In this document: positions 57,750-64,000 of the stretch, one piece after another
Numbering within the stretch: position 1 is the first letter of the stretch
Layout: each line of letters opens with the position of its first letter
Assembly: GCF_001425265.1 (NCBI RefSeq)
Contig: NZ_LMEC01000024.1
Coordinates: 124,001-188,000, forward strand
Length of the DNA stretch: 64,000 nucleotides
Direction of reading: 5' to 3'
From: Massilia sp. Root418
Lineage (GTDB): Bacteria; Pseudomonadota; Gammaproteobacteria; Burkholderiales; Burkholderiaceae_D
Notes under the pieces: generated by a model
What the model saw: only the letters and a program-made list of their open reading frames with translations
The model's database searches: none
Told to the model about the DNA's origin: nothing
Program-made: the position numbers and the translations under genes

Positions 57750-58085
57750 ATGACTAACCAAGTGGGTATTGATATGAACAGCGATTCGGAAGGCGACGAC
57801 CTGCTGCAATACAATCCGAACCGGCTGCTCGACACGCTGATCGAGAATCTGCGCCTGAAAAACGATGCCGCCCTGTCGCGCGCATTGGAAGTGGCGCCGC
57901 CCGTGATCAGCAAAATCCGTCACCACCGCTTGCCGGTGGGCGCTTCGCTGCTGATCCGCATGCACGAAGTGAGCGACCTGAGCATTCGTGACCTGCGCTA
58001 CTTGATGGGCGACCGCCGCAACAAGTTCCGCATCAGCGACAAGCAGTTCAAGCCTAAAGAAGGCGAAACCCCGAACCAGGGCTGA
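57750..58085 (+). CDS. Small HTH-like protein, conserved in Oxalobacteraceae, unknown function
   Basis: A 111-residue protein starting MTNQVGIDMNSDSEGDDLLQ; the ATG at 57750 has AAGGAA eleven bases upstream. The part LRLKNDAALSRALEVAPPVISKIRHHRLPVG (about residues 35-65) has the spacing of a Cro/phage-repressor-type helix-turn-helix (DAALSRALEV, then PPVISKIRHHR as recognition helix). The C-terminus is basic (DRRNKFRISDKQFKPK). It probably binds DNA. I recall near-identical small proteins in related genomes, which suggests a core, not phage, function, but none is known to me. It stands alone with its own AT-rich promoter region. Confidence 0.78.
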   Translation: MTNQVGIDMNSDSEGDDLLQYNPNRLLDTLIENLRLKNDAALSRALEVAPPVISKIRHHRLPVGASLLIRMHEVSDLSIRDLRYLMGDRRNKFRISDKQFKPKEGETPNQG

Positions 58086-58147
58086 CAGCAGCCTGGTTCA
58101 CCTCCCTCCCCTCACCCGGGAGGAGGGATAAAGTTGCTCCGAAAACC

Positions 58148-59050
58148 TTAAGCCGGGAACACCCCGGTGGACAGGTAACGGTCGCCGCGGTCGCAGACGA
58201 TGAACACGATGGTTGCGTTCTCCACGGTCTGCGAAATCCGCAATGCGATCTCGCAGGCGCCCGCCGCCGAAATCCCGCAGAATATGCCCTCTTCCGCCGC
58301 CAGCCGGCGTGCCATGCGTTCGGCTGCCGCCTGCGTCACGTATTCCACCTGGTCCACGCGCGCCTTGTCGTAGATTTTCGGCAGGTAGGCTTCCGGCCAT
58401 TTGCGGATGCCCGCGATCTGCGAGCCCTCTTCCGGCTGCGCGCCGACGATGCGCACCGCCTCGCTCTGTTCCTTCAGGTACTGCGACACGCCCATGATGG
58501 TGCCGGTGGTGCCCATGGCGCTGACGAAATGGGTGATGCGGCCGCCGGTGTCGCGCCAGATTTCCGGGCCCGTGCCTTCGTAGTGGGCGCGCGGATTGTC
58601 GCCGTTGGCAAACTGGTCCAGGATGATGCCCTTGCCGTCCTTCTGCATCTGCTCGGCCATGTCGCGCGCGTACTCCATGCCGCCGGTCTTCGGCGTGAGC
58701 ATGATCTGCGCGCCGTAGGCCGCCATGGCCTGGCGCCGTTCCTCGCTCTGGTTTTCCGGCATCAGCAGCAGCATCTTGTAGCCGCGGATGGCGGCCGCCA
58801 TCGCCAGCGCGATGCCGGTGTTGCCGGAGGTCGCTTCGATCAGGGTGTCGCCCGGCTTGATGTCGCCGCGCTCCTCGGCACGGCGCAGCATGGACATGGC
58901 GGCGCGGTCCTTGACGGATCCGGCCGGATTATTGCCTTCGAGCTTGCCGAGGATGATGTTGCCGCGCGCGTCGGCATCGGCGCCGGGGATGCGCTTCAGC
59001 TGCACCAGGGGCGTGTTGCCGATCGTATCGGCAATAGTCATATAAGCCAT
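58148..59050 (-). CDS. cysM: Cysteine synthase B (O-acetylserine sulfhydrylase)
   Basis: PLP enzyme making cysteine from O-acetylserine and sulfide or thiosulfate. The 300-residue product has TIADTIGNTPLVQL at the start, the PLP lysine in NPAGSVKDRA (Lys47), the substrate loop ATSGNTGIALA, the phosphate-binding loop SAMGTTGTIMG and the C-terminal FCGISAAGA. Length and the missing long C-terminus favour CysM over CysK. The start at 59050 is chosen by homology, as the ribosome site is weak. It is followed by nothing on the same strand; the upstream GNAT gene may be co-transcribed. Confidence 0.93.
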   Translation of the reverse strand: MAYMTIADTIGNTPLVQLKRIPGADADARGNIILGKLEGNNPAGSVKDRAAMSMLRRAEERGDIKPGDTLIEATSGNTGIALAMAAAIRGYKMLLLMPENQSEERRQAMAAYGAQIMLTPKTGGMEYARDMAEQMQKDGKGIILDQFANGDNPRAHYEGTGPEIWRDTGGRITHFVSAMGTTGTIMGVSQYLKEQSEAVRIVGAQPEEGSQIAGIRKWPEAYLPKIYDKARVDQVEYVTQAAAERMARRLAAEEGIFCGISAAGACEIALRISQTVENATIVFIVCDRGDRYLSTGVFPA

Positions 59051-59133
59051 CGTGTTCTGTTTTCGTTCAGCAAAAGAGTTCATTTTAATCCGGGACGCAA
59101 AAGCGCGCCCGGCAGGGGCCAAAGCCGGCCACG

Positions 59134-59673
59134 CTAGAGCTTCAGGCTCATCAGCGTGTAAGCCAGCTGCTCGCCGTCGATGCGGAACATGTCGGCAATT
59201 TCGCCGGTCTGGCGGAAACCGCAAGCGCGGTACAGCGCACACGCCGGCTGGTTGGAGCTCAGCACTTCCAGGTCCACCCATGCCAGGCCCTGCCTGCGGG
59301 CCCAGTCCATGGCGGAGGCCACCAGCACCCGGCCCAGGCCCTGGCGCCGCGCCAGGCGGTGCACGCCCATGCCCAGCAGGGCGCGGTGGCTGCTGGCCTG
59401 TTCCGGCCGGCTGCGCAGGTCCACATGGCCAAGGATGCCATCCTGGCCGGTGGCGACCCAGGCGCGGCGCCAGCCCGCCTGGCCCACGGCAATGCCCATG
59501 CCCTTGACGAAGGCGGCGGCTTTTTCTTCAGGAAACACCGAGCGGCTGCGCGGCATGGGCTGGAACAGCGGATTGCTGCCCGCGCCGTTGTCCTGCAAAT
59601 GATCGTTCAGGTAAACGAAGAACTGGTCGGTCTCGCGCGGATCGAGCGCGCGGATGGCAGGAACAACAGGCAT
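59134..59673 (-). CDS. GNAT family N-acetyltransferase
   Basis: A 179-residue acetyltransferase. GILGHVDLRSRPEQASSHRALLGMGVHRLARRQGLGRVLVASAMDWA holds the acetyl-CoA-binding motif (R/Q-x-x-G-x-G/A as RRQGLG) at about residues 115-120, and the C-terminal WVDLEVLSSNQPACALYRACGF is typical of RimI/PhnO-like enzymes. The substrate is unknown. The start at 59673 is chosen over upstream codons because conservation begins there; the ribosome site is weak. It lies 83 bases upstream of cysM on the same strand. Confidence 0.87.
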   Translation of the reverse strand: MPVVPAIRALDPRETDQFFVYLNDHLQDNGAGSNPLFQPMPRSRSVFPEEKAAAFVKGMGIAVGQAGWRRAWVATGQDGILGHVDLRSRPEQASSHRALLGMGVHRLARRQGLGRVLVASAMDWARRQGLAWVDLEVLSSNQPACALYRACGFRQTGEIADMFRIDGEQLAYTLMSLKL

Positions 59674-59802
59674 GAGTGAGTTGTCAGAAAGAATAATGAA
59701 GATTGTACCAGCCCGGCTCCCCAATAAGATGTTGGCCTGAAAGCGACGCCATGCGCTAGACTGTTGTCACCCATTGCAGCCCATTTTTTGACGAATTCCA
59801 CC

Positions 59803-61566
59803 ATGGCCAACGAAGACACCCCATTCCAGGCAGAAGCCAACGCGAGCGAAGTGATCGCCGGTTTGCCGAGCTCGCTCGAATCGCGCCGCCACCAGATGTT
59901 CCCGTCCCTCACCGAAGCGGAGATCAAGCGCATGGAGCGCTTCGGCACGCTGCGCCATTTCCGCCACGGCGAGCGCCTGTTCGAAGCTGGCCGCACCACT
60001 TTCGGCATGCTGGTGATATTGAAAGGCCGGGTAGCCATCACCCGCTACGACGGCCTGGGCAACACCTCGCTGATCATCGAGCACGGCGCGGGCCAGTTCT
60101 GCGCCGAAGTGGGCCAGCTGTCGGACCGGCCCTCGCTGGTGAACGGCGACGCGGTGGGCGACGTGGAAGTGCTGGTGATCCCGTCCGAATCGCTGCGCGC
60201 GCTGGTGGTGGCCGAGGCCGAACTGGGCGAGCGCATCGTACGCGCGCTGATCCTGCGCCGCGTGGGCCTGATCGAAGCACCGTCCGGCGGCCCGGTCCTG
60301 GTGGGCGCGCCCAGCCACCCGCGCCTGCACAATCTGCAGACCTGGCTGCAAAGCAATGGCCATCCCTATACCGTACTGGACCCGAAGTTCGACGCCCAGG
60401 CGCGCGCGCTGTGCGAGCACTACCAGCCGGCGCCGGAGGACATGCCGCTGGTGGTGTGTCCGGACGGCAGCGTGAAAAAGAACCCGACCAATGTGGAACT
60501 GGGCCGCTGCCTGGGCATGCTGCCCGAGCTGAGCAGCGACAAGGTGTGGGACGTGATCGTGGTGGGGGCCGGTCCCGCCGGGCTGGCGACGGCGGTGTAC
60601 GCCGCCTCCGAAGGCCTGTCGGTGCTGGCGCTGGAAACGCGCGCGTTTGGCGGCCAGGCGGCCGCCAGCGCGCGCATTGAAAACTACCTGGGCTTCCCGA
60701 CCGGCATTTCCGGCGGCGCCCTGGCCGGGCGCGCCTACGTGCAGTCGCAAAAATTCGGCGTGGAGATCGCCATTCCGGCGCCGGCCGGGCGGCTCATCTG
60801 CGACACCTACCCGCTGCAAGTGGAAATGTGCGGCAGCTTGACGCGCCTGCAGGCGAAGACCGTGGTGCTGTCCTGCGGCGCGCGCTACCGCCGTCCATCG
60901 CTGGCCAACCTGAAGCAGTTCGAGGGACGGGGCGTGTACTACTGGGCCTCGCCCATCGAGGCCAAGCTGTGCAAGACGGAGGAAGTGGTGCTGGTAGGCG
61001 GCGGCAACTCTGCCGGCCAGGCGGCGGTGTTCCTGGCCGGGCACGCGTCCAAGGTGCACATGCTGGTGCGCGGCCCCGGCCTGGCGGCCACCATGTCGAG
61101 CTACCTGATCGAACGCATCGAGGCCACGCCCAACATCGTGCTGCACACCCACAGTGAGATCGTGGCGCTGGAAGGCGACGACGAGCAGGGCCTGCAGCAG
61201 GTGCGCGTGCGCTGCAGCAAGACCGACACCGAGACCGACTACGATATCTGCCGCGTCTTCCTGTTCATCGGCGCCGACCCGAACACCGGCTGGCTGAGCG
61301 ACTGCGGCGTGGACGTGGACGCCAAGGGATTCATCCGCACCGGCTTCGACGTCACCAAGGCGCAATGCCGCGCCAACTTCGCCAAAGGCGTGTACCCTGC
61401 CGACCTGCCGGCGCGCGCCGCGCTGGAGACCAGCGTGCCGGGCGTGTTCGCCATCGGCGACGTGCGCGCCAACTCCACCAAGCGGGTGGCGGCGGCGGTG
61501 GGCGAAGGCGCGGCGGTGGTGTCGCAGATCCACGCCTTCCTGGCCAATTTGCCGGCTGAGCTGTAG
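59803..61566 (+). CDS. Cyclic-nucleotide-binding domain fused to thioredoxin-reductase-like flavoprotein lacking the CxxC site
   Basis: A 587-residue cytoplasmic fusion. Residues about 25-150 are a Crp-type cyclic nucleotide-binding domain (FRHGERLFEAGRTTFGMLVILKGRVAI, with the phosphate-cassette region AEVGQLSDRPSLVNGDAVGD). A thioredoxin-like segment follows (about 165-240, PRLHNLQTWLQSNGHPYTVLD). From about 250 comes a thioredoxin-reductase-like FAD/NAD module: VVGAGPAGLATAVYAASEGL, GGQAAASARIENYLGFP, VLVGGGNSAGQAAVFL and GVFAIGDVRA. Where TrxR has its redox CATC, this protein reads YYWASPIEAKLC, so the disulfide is absent. It cannot be a normal thioredoxin reductase. Stand-alone gene, followed by a REP cluster. 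Confidence 0.9.
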   Translation: MANEDTPFQAEANASEVIAGLPSSLESRRHQMFPSLTEAEIKRMERFGTLRHFRHGERLFEAGRTTFGMLVILKGRVAITRYDGLGNTSLIIEHGAGQFCAEVGQLSDRPSLVNGDAVGDVEVLVIPSESLRALVVAEAELGERIVRALILRRVGLIEAPSGGPVLVGAPSHPRLHNLQTWLQSNGHPYTVLDPKFDAQARALCEHYQPAPEDMPLVVCPDGSVKKNPTNVELGRCLGMLPELSSDKVWDVIVVGAGPAGLATAVYAASEGLSVLALETRAFGGQAAASARIENYLGFPTGISGGALAGRAYVQSQKFGVEIAIPAPAGRLICDTYPLQVEMCGSLTRLQAKTVVLSCGARYRRPSLANLKQFEGRGVYYWASPIEAKLCKTEEVVLVGGGNSAGQAAVFLAGHASKVHMLVRGPGLAATMSSYLIERIEATPNIVLHTHSEIVALEGDDEQGLQQVRVRCSKTDTETDYDICRVFLFIGADPNTGWLSDCGVDVDAKGFIRTGFDVTKAQCRANFAKGVYPADLPARAALETSVPGVFAIGDVRANSTKRVAAAVGEGAAVVSQIHAFLANLPAEL

Positions 61567-61568
61567 GC

Positions 61569-61787
61569 GGCTACGGCGGGTTACGGCGCGTTGCGCCTAA
61601 CCCGCCCTACGAAACTGCCGAGGGACCGTCGGCTACGGCGGGTTACGGCGCGTCGCGCCTAACCCGCCCTACGAAACTGCCGAGGGACCGTCGGCTGCGG
61701 CGGGTTACGGCGCGTCGCGCCTAACCCGCCCTACGAAACAGCCGAGGGACCGTAGGGCGGGTTAGTGCCGCAGGCACGTAACCCGCC
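61569..61787. repeat. REP cluster: three 62-base tandem units plus one reversed unit
   Basis: Units begin GGCTACGGCGGGTTACGG at 61569, 61631 and 61693 (GGCTGCGG in the third), exactly 62 bases apart and nearly identical; each holds a palindrome GGCGGGTTACGGCGCG...GCGCCTAACCCGCC followed by CTACGAAAC and GCCGAGGGACCGT. A reversed unit CGTAGGGCGGGTTAGTGCC...CGTAACCCGCC closes the cluster (61751-61787). It lies between the convergent TrxR-like and M28 peptidase genes. Confidence 0.9.
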
Positions 61788-61795
61788 AAAGCCGC

Positions 61796-63142
61796 TCAGC
61801 GCAGCGGCACAGGGTACGTTGCCGGGCTCACATTGCCATCCTTGTCGACCGCCTGCACCCCAAAGTAATAATTATCCTTCGACAGCGGCACCCGCGCCTC
61901 GGTGACGTTGCCGACGAACCGGCTGCCCTGCCAGGTTGCCGCGTCCGTCGCGCGCCACACGATGCGGTAGCCGGCCAGGTCCGGCTCGCCGTTCGCCTTC
62001 CACACCAGCGCCGTGTCGTTCTCCAGTTGCGCCGTGCGCACCTGTACCTGCTGCGGCGCGGCCGGCGCCAGCGCCAGCGTGGCCAGCGCGGCCGCGTTCA
62101 CGCGCGCCACCCTGGCGATATAGTTGTAGTCGTTATACTCCGGCATGTCGCCGATCACCACGCCGTTTTCCGTGCGCACGTTCTGGTGCTGGTGGTTGAA
62201 GTCTTCCGCCGGCTCGGTGAAACGCAGCGCCGCATAGCCGCGCTCCAGAAAAGGCATGTGGTCGCCGCCGCGCAGGTAACGGTCCCGGCGCTGGATCACA
62301 TTGACCTTGAAGTCCTGCACGTAGCGCTCGCCCTGCTCTTTCACGTGGCGCGCCAGCTGGCGCGAAATGGAATCGTTCTCGCCGCCGGTCTGGATCAGCG
62401 TCCGGTTCGCCTCGCTCGCTTCCTTCTCCACCGGCAAGCCCTCGGCAAACAGGCGCACCGATTTGTCGTCCACCTTGCCGTGCTCGTCGCGCGAGCTGCC
62501 GATGATGTCGTTGGTGAACATGCCGGCGATGTTGAGCTTCTTCTGCCTGGCCTGCTCGGCCCAGTGCGCCGCGCCCAGCAAGCCCTGCTCTTCGGCTGCC
62601 ACCGTCATGAACACCAGGGTGGCATCGAACTGGTACTTCGACATCACGCAAGCCATCTCCATCACGGCCGCCGTGCCGGAAGCGTCGTCGTTGGCGCCGG
62701 GCGCGGCGCCGGTGGCGTCCATCACGTCGGTGTTGCGCGAGTCATAGTGGCCGCTGACCACGTAGATGCGCTCTTTCGCGGCGTCCTGCGTGCCGGGCAA
62801 GGTGGCCACCACGTTGACGATCTCGGTCGGGCGGCTGATGCGGCGCGACACGGGCGCCACGTGGCTGTCGAACGCGACCTGCAGCCGGCCGCCGTTCTGC
62901 GCGTTGCAGCGCTCGAACTCGCTCTTGATCCAGCGCCGCGCGGCACCGATGCCCACGGTGTCGGATTCGGTGGCGGACATGGTGTGGCGGGTCTGGAAGG
63001 AGACCAGCTTGCGCACCGTCGCTTCGATGCGCTGCGGCGAGATTTCACGCACGATCTTGTCGATATCCGGATGGTGGCGGGCGGTGTCGGGCGTGGTGCC
63101 GATGGTGGCGGCAGCCAGCAAAACGAGGGGCAGATGAGCCAT
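61796..63142 (-). CDS. M28 family metallopeptidase with C-terminal fibronectin III-like domain
   Basis: A 448-residue exported zinc aminopeptidase-type enzyme. The start at 63142 opens a signal peptide (MAHLPLVLLAAATIG). Zinc ligands and catalytic Glu are seen in VVSGHYDSRN (His), GANDDASGTAAVMEMA (Asp), TVAAEEQGLLGA (Glu-Glu) and a later FTNDIIGSS (Asp) and RGGDHMPFLERG (His), the M28 order. The last 90 residues (APQQVQVRTAQLENDTALVWKANGEPDLAGYRIVWRATD, in parts) form a fibronectin type III-like domain, often for substrate or surface binding. It is secreted to the periplasm or outside. Confidence 0.92.
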   Translation of the reverse strand: MAHLPLVLLAAATIGTTPDTARHHPDIDKIVREISPQRIEATVRKLVSFQTRHTMSATESDTVGIGAARRWIKSEFERCNAQNGGRLQVAFDSHVAPVSRRISRPTEIVNVVATLPGTQDAAKERIYVVSGHYDSRNTDVMDATGAAPGANDDASGTAAVMEMACVMSKYQFDATLVFMTVAAEEQGLLGAAHWAEQARQKKLNIAGMFTNDIIGSSRDEHGKVDDKSVRLFAEGLPVEKEASEANRTLIQTGGENDSISRQLARHVKEQGERYVQDFKVNVIQRRDRYLRGGDHMPFLERGYAALRFTEPAEDFNHQHQNVRTENGVVIGDMPEYNDYNYIARVARVNAAALATLALAPAAPQQVQVRTAQLENDTALVWKANGEPDLAGYRIVWRATDAATWQGSRFVGNVTEARVPLSKDNYYFGVQAVDKDGNVSPATYPVPLR

Positions 63143-63277
63143 GGGTGCAGGTCCTGTAGGGTGACAGGCTGCGATCTTCTCATGAAGCGCCGGCGCGGCG
63201 GACTGGAATTTTGTATCGCAAAGTACAGCGGGCGCAAGCCCCGCCATGGCACGGCGGGGCCTGGTCAGGCGTAATGC

Positions 63278-63637
63278 TTATTTCTTGGCGGACTGCGCAG
63301 CGGCGGGCGCGCCGGCCGCCTTGTCGGCTTTTTCAGCCTTGCCAGCGGGCTTGGCGGCGGCACCGTCGCGCGGCTTGCCGTTCACCTGCAGGCCGGCTTC
63401 GGACAGCTTGACCGCGTTTTTCTCGCCCACGCCCTTCACGCGCTTTTCAAAATCGGCCCAGTCCTTGAACTCGCCGCCTTTGCTGCGCTCCTCCAGTATG
63501 GCCTTGGACTTGGCCGGGCCGATGCCCTTGACGGCGTCCAGCGCGGCCGCGTCGGCCTTGTTGACGTCTACCTGTGCGAATGCGAAACCCATCGTCGCCA
63601 CCAGCGCGGCGACTGCCATCAACAGTTTCTTCATCAT
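63278..63637 (-). CDS. ComEA-like helix-hairpin-helix protein
   Basis: A 119-residue exported protein. The signal peptide (MMKKLLMAVAALVATMGFAFAQ) is followed by VDVNKADAAALDAVKGIGPAKSKAILEERSKGGEFKDWADFEKRVKGVGEKN (in parts), the paired helix-hairpin-helix of ComEA, which binds DNA during uptake. A Lys/Ala tail (about 80-119) follows. GGAG lies six bases before the ATG at 63637. Many proteobacteria have several such proteins, and not all serve competence; no other com gene is nearby. Confidence 0.85.
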   Translation of the reverse strand: MMKKLLMAVAALVATMGFAFAQVDVNKADAAALDAVKGIGPAKSKAILEERSKGGEFKDWADFEKRVKGVGEKNAVKLSEAGLQVNGKPRDGAAAKPAGKAEKADKAAGAPAAAQSAKK

Positions 63638-63736
63638 GTTTTTCTCCATCAGGTGGGATAGCGCAGCGGGGTTCCGCCACGCCAGCCGTTAACGCAGGCT
63701 GGCCGATGTGGTTGACATGACAATGTTAGATAAAAA

Positions 63737-64000
63737 TCAAATCCCGCTGCCGTGCATGGCGCCGGTTGCGTCCTGCGCCAGCCAGGCGTTGCCGCTGTTG
63801 GCCAGGAAGGCCGGCGCCTCGGCGCCCTTGAGCATGGCGATGGTGGCGCAGGCACCGGCGGCCACCGCCAGCGGCGCCAGCACGCTGACCGAGCGCCAGG
63901 CCGTTACCGGGTAGCCGGTGGCGGGATCGAGGATGTGGCAATAGCGCTTGCGGTCCACCACGATATAGCGCTCGTAGTCGCCGGAGGTGGCCAGCGCGCC
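63737..64000 (-). CDS. apbE: FAD:protein FMN transferase ApbE, N-terminal part outside the window
   Basis: The minus-strand frame open to the window edge reads GALATSGDYERYIVVDRKRY and CHILDPATGYPV, the conserved end region of ApbE, which attaches FMN to a threonine of NqrB, RnfG or related proteins in the periplasm. About 87 residues (the C-terminal quarter) are in the window. HILDPATGYP carries the metal-binding Asp. The gene starts beyond 64000. Whether it belongs to an Rnf, Nqr or FMN-binding reductase cluster cannot be seen. Confidence 0.9.
   Translation of the reverse strand, partial: GALATSGDYERYIVVDRKRYCHILDPATGYPVTAWRSVSVLAPLAVAAGACATIAMLKGAEAPAFLANSGNAWLAQDATGAMHGSGI

Noticed and set aside
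58101..58127. A terminator after the small HTH gene
   Set aside because: The CCTCCC/GGGAGG pairing is imperfect and has no T-run, so support is too weak to list.

Overview
The window is a high-GC (about 65-70% by eye), gene-dense stretch of a bacterial chromosome. Gene content and protein style fit a betaproteobacterium of the family Oxalobacteraceae (Duganella/Massilia/Janthinobacterium group): the exbB-exbD-lpxK-Trm112 order, a DUF4148 protein, an AaeX/AaeB-like efflux set, alanine-rich hybrid kinases and many TonB systems. This placement is inference from recognition; no 16S rRNA gene or other marker is present. No tRNA, rRNA, CRISPR array, transposase or phage gene was seen.

Layout. 1-2.4 kb (minus): Trm112-like protein (cut by the edge), lpxK, exbD, exbB. 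2.4-3.5 kb: a gene-free, AT-rich region with seven copies of a motif holding DnaA-box-like sequences, ending at xseA (plus). 5.0-11.3 kb: a beta-glucoside island (glucokinase, TonB receptor, GH1 glucosidase on minus; divergent LacI regulator) with a perfect LacI-type palindrome. 11.4-16.7 kb (plus): sodB, a MepA-like peptidase and a three-gene TRAP transporter. 16.7-25.7 kb (minus): ABC exporter genes, a LytTR two-component pair and a hybrid kinase. 25.8-30.6 kb: SDR/LysR pair, a small acidic protein and a Cache-CheW protein. 30.8-36.6 kb (plus): an aromatic-acid-type efflux operon (DUF4148, outer membrane factor, MarR, FUSC pump, DUF1656, HlyD). 36.6-40.1 kb (minus): small membrane protein, dsbA, and a BtuB-like receptor behind a cobalamin riboswitch. 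40.1-44.1 kb (plus): M1 peptidase, membrane protein, DODA dioxygenase. 44.1-50.5 kb: YlqF GTPase (minus), OPT transporter and a large hybrid kinase (plus). 50.6-52.0 kb (minus): VOC and histone-deacetylase-like proteins. 52.0-57.3 kb (plus): MoxR-DUF58-TgpA-MltB cluster. 57.7-64 kb: small HTH protein (plus), cysM and GNAT (minus), a cyclic-nucleotide/thioredoxin-reductase fusion (plus), M28 peptidase, ComEA-like protein and a partial ApbE (minus).

Themes. Envelope functions dominate: TonB energisation (exbBD) would power the two TonB receptors seen here; lpxK, MltB, the MepA-like protein and TgpA act on the envelope; several signalling proteins sense the periplasm. Small palindromic REP-like repeats recur at four places, twice supplying the 3' end and stop codon of a gene. 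The most unusual features are the seven-unit array before xseA, the tandem-repeat expansion inside the cobalamin riboswitch, a soluble tandem-Cache/CheW protein, and a TrxR-like enzyme without its redox cysteines fused to a cyclic-nucleotide domain.
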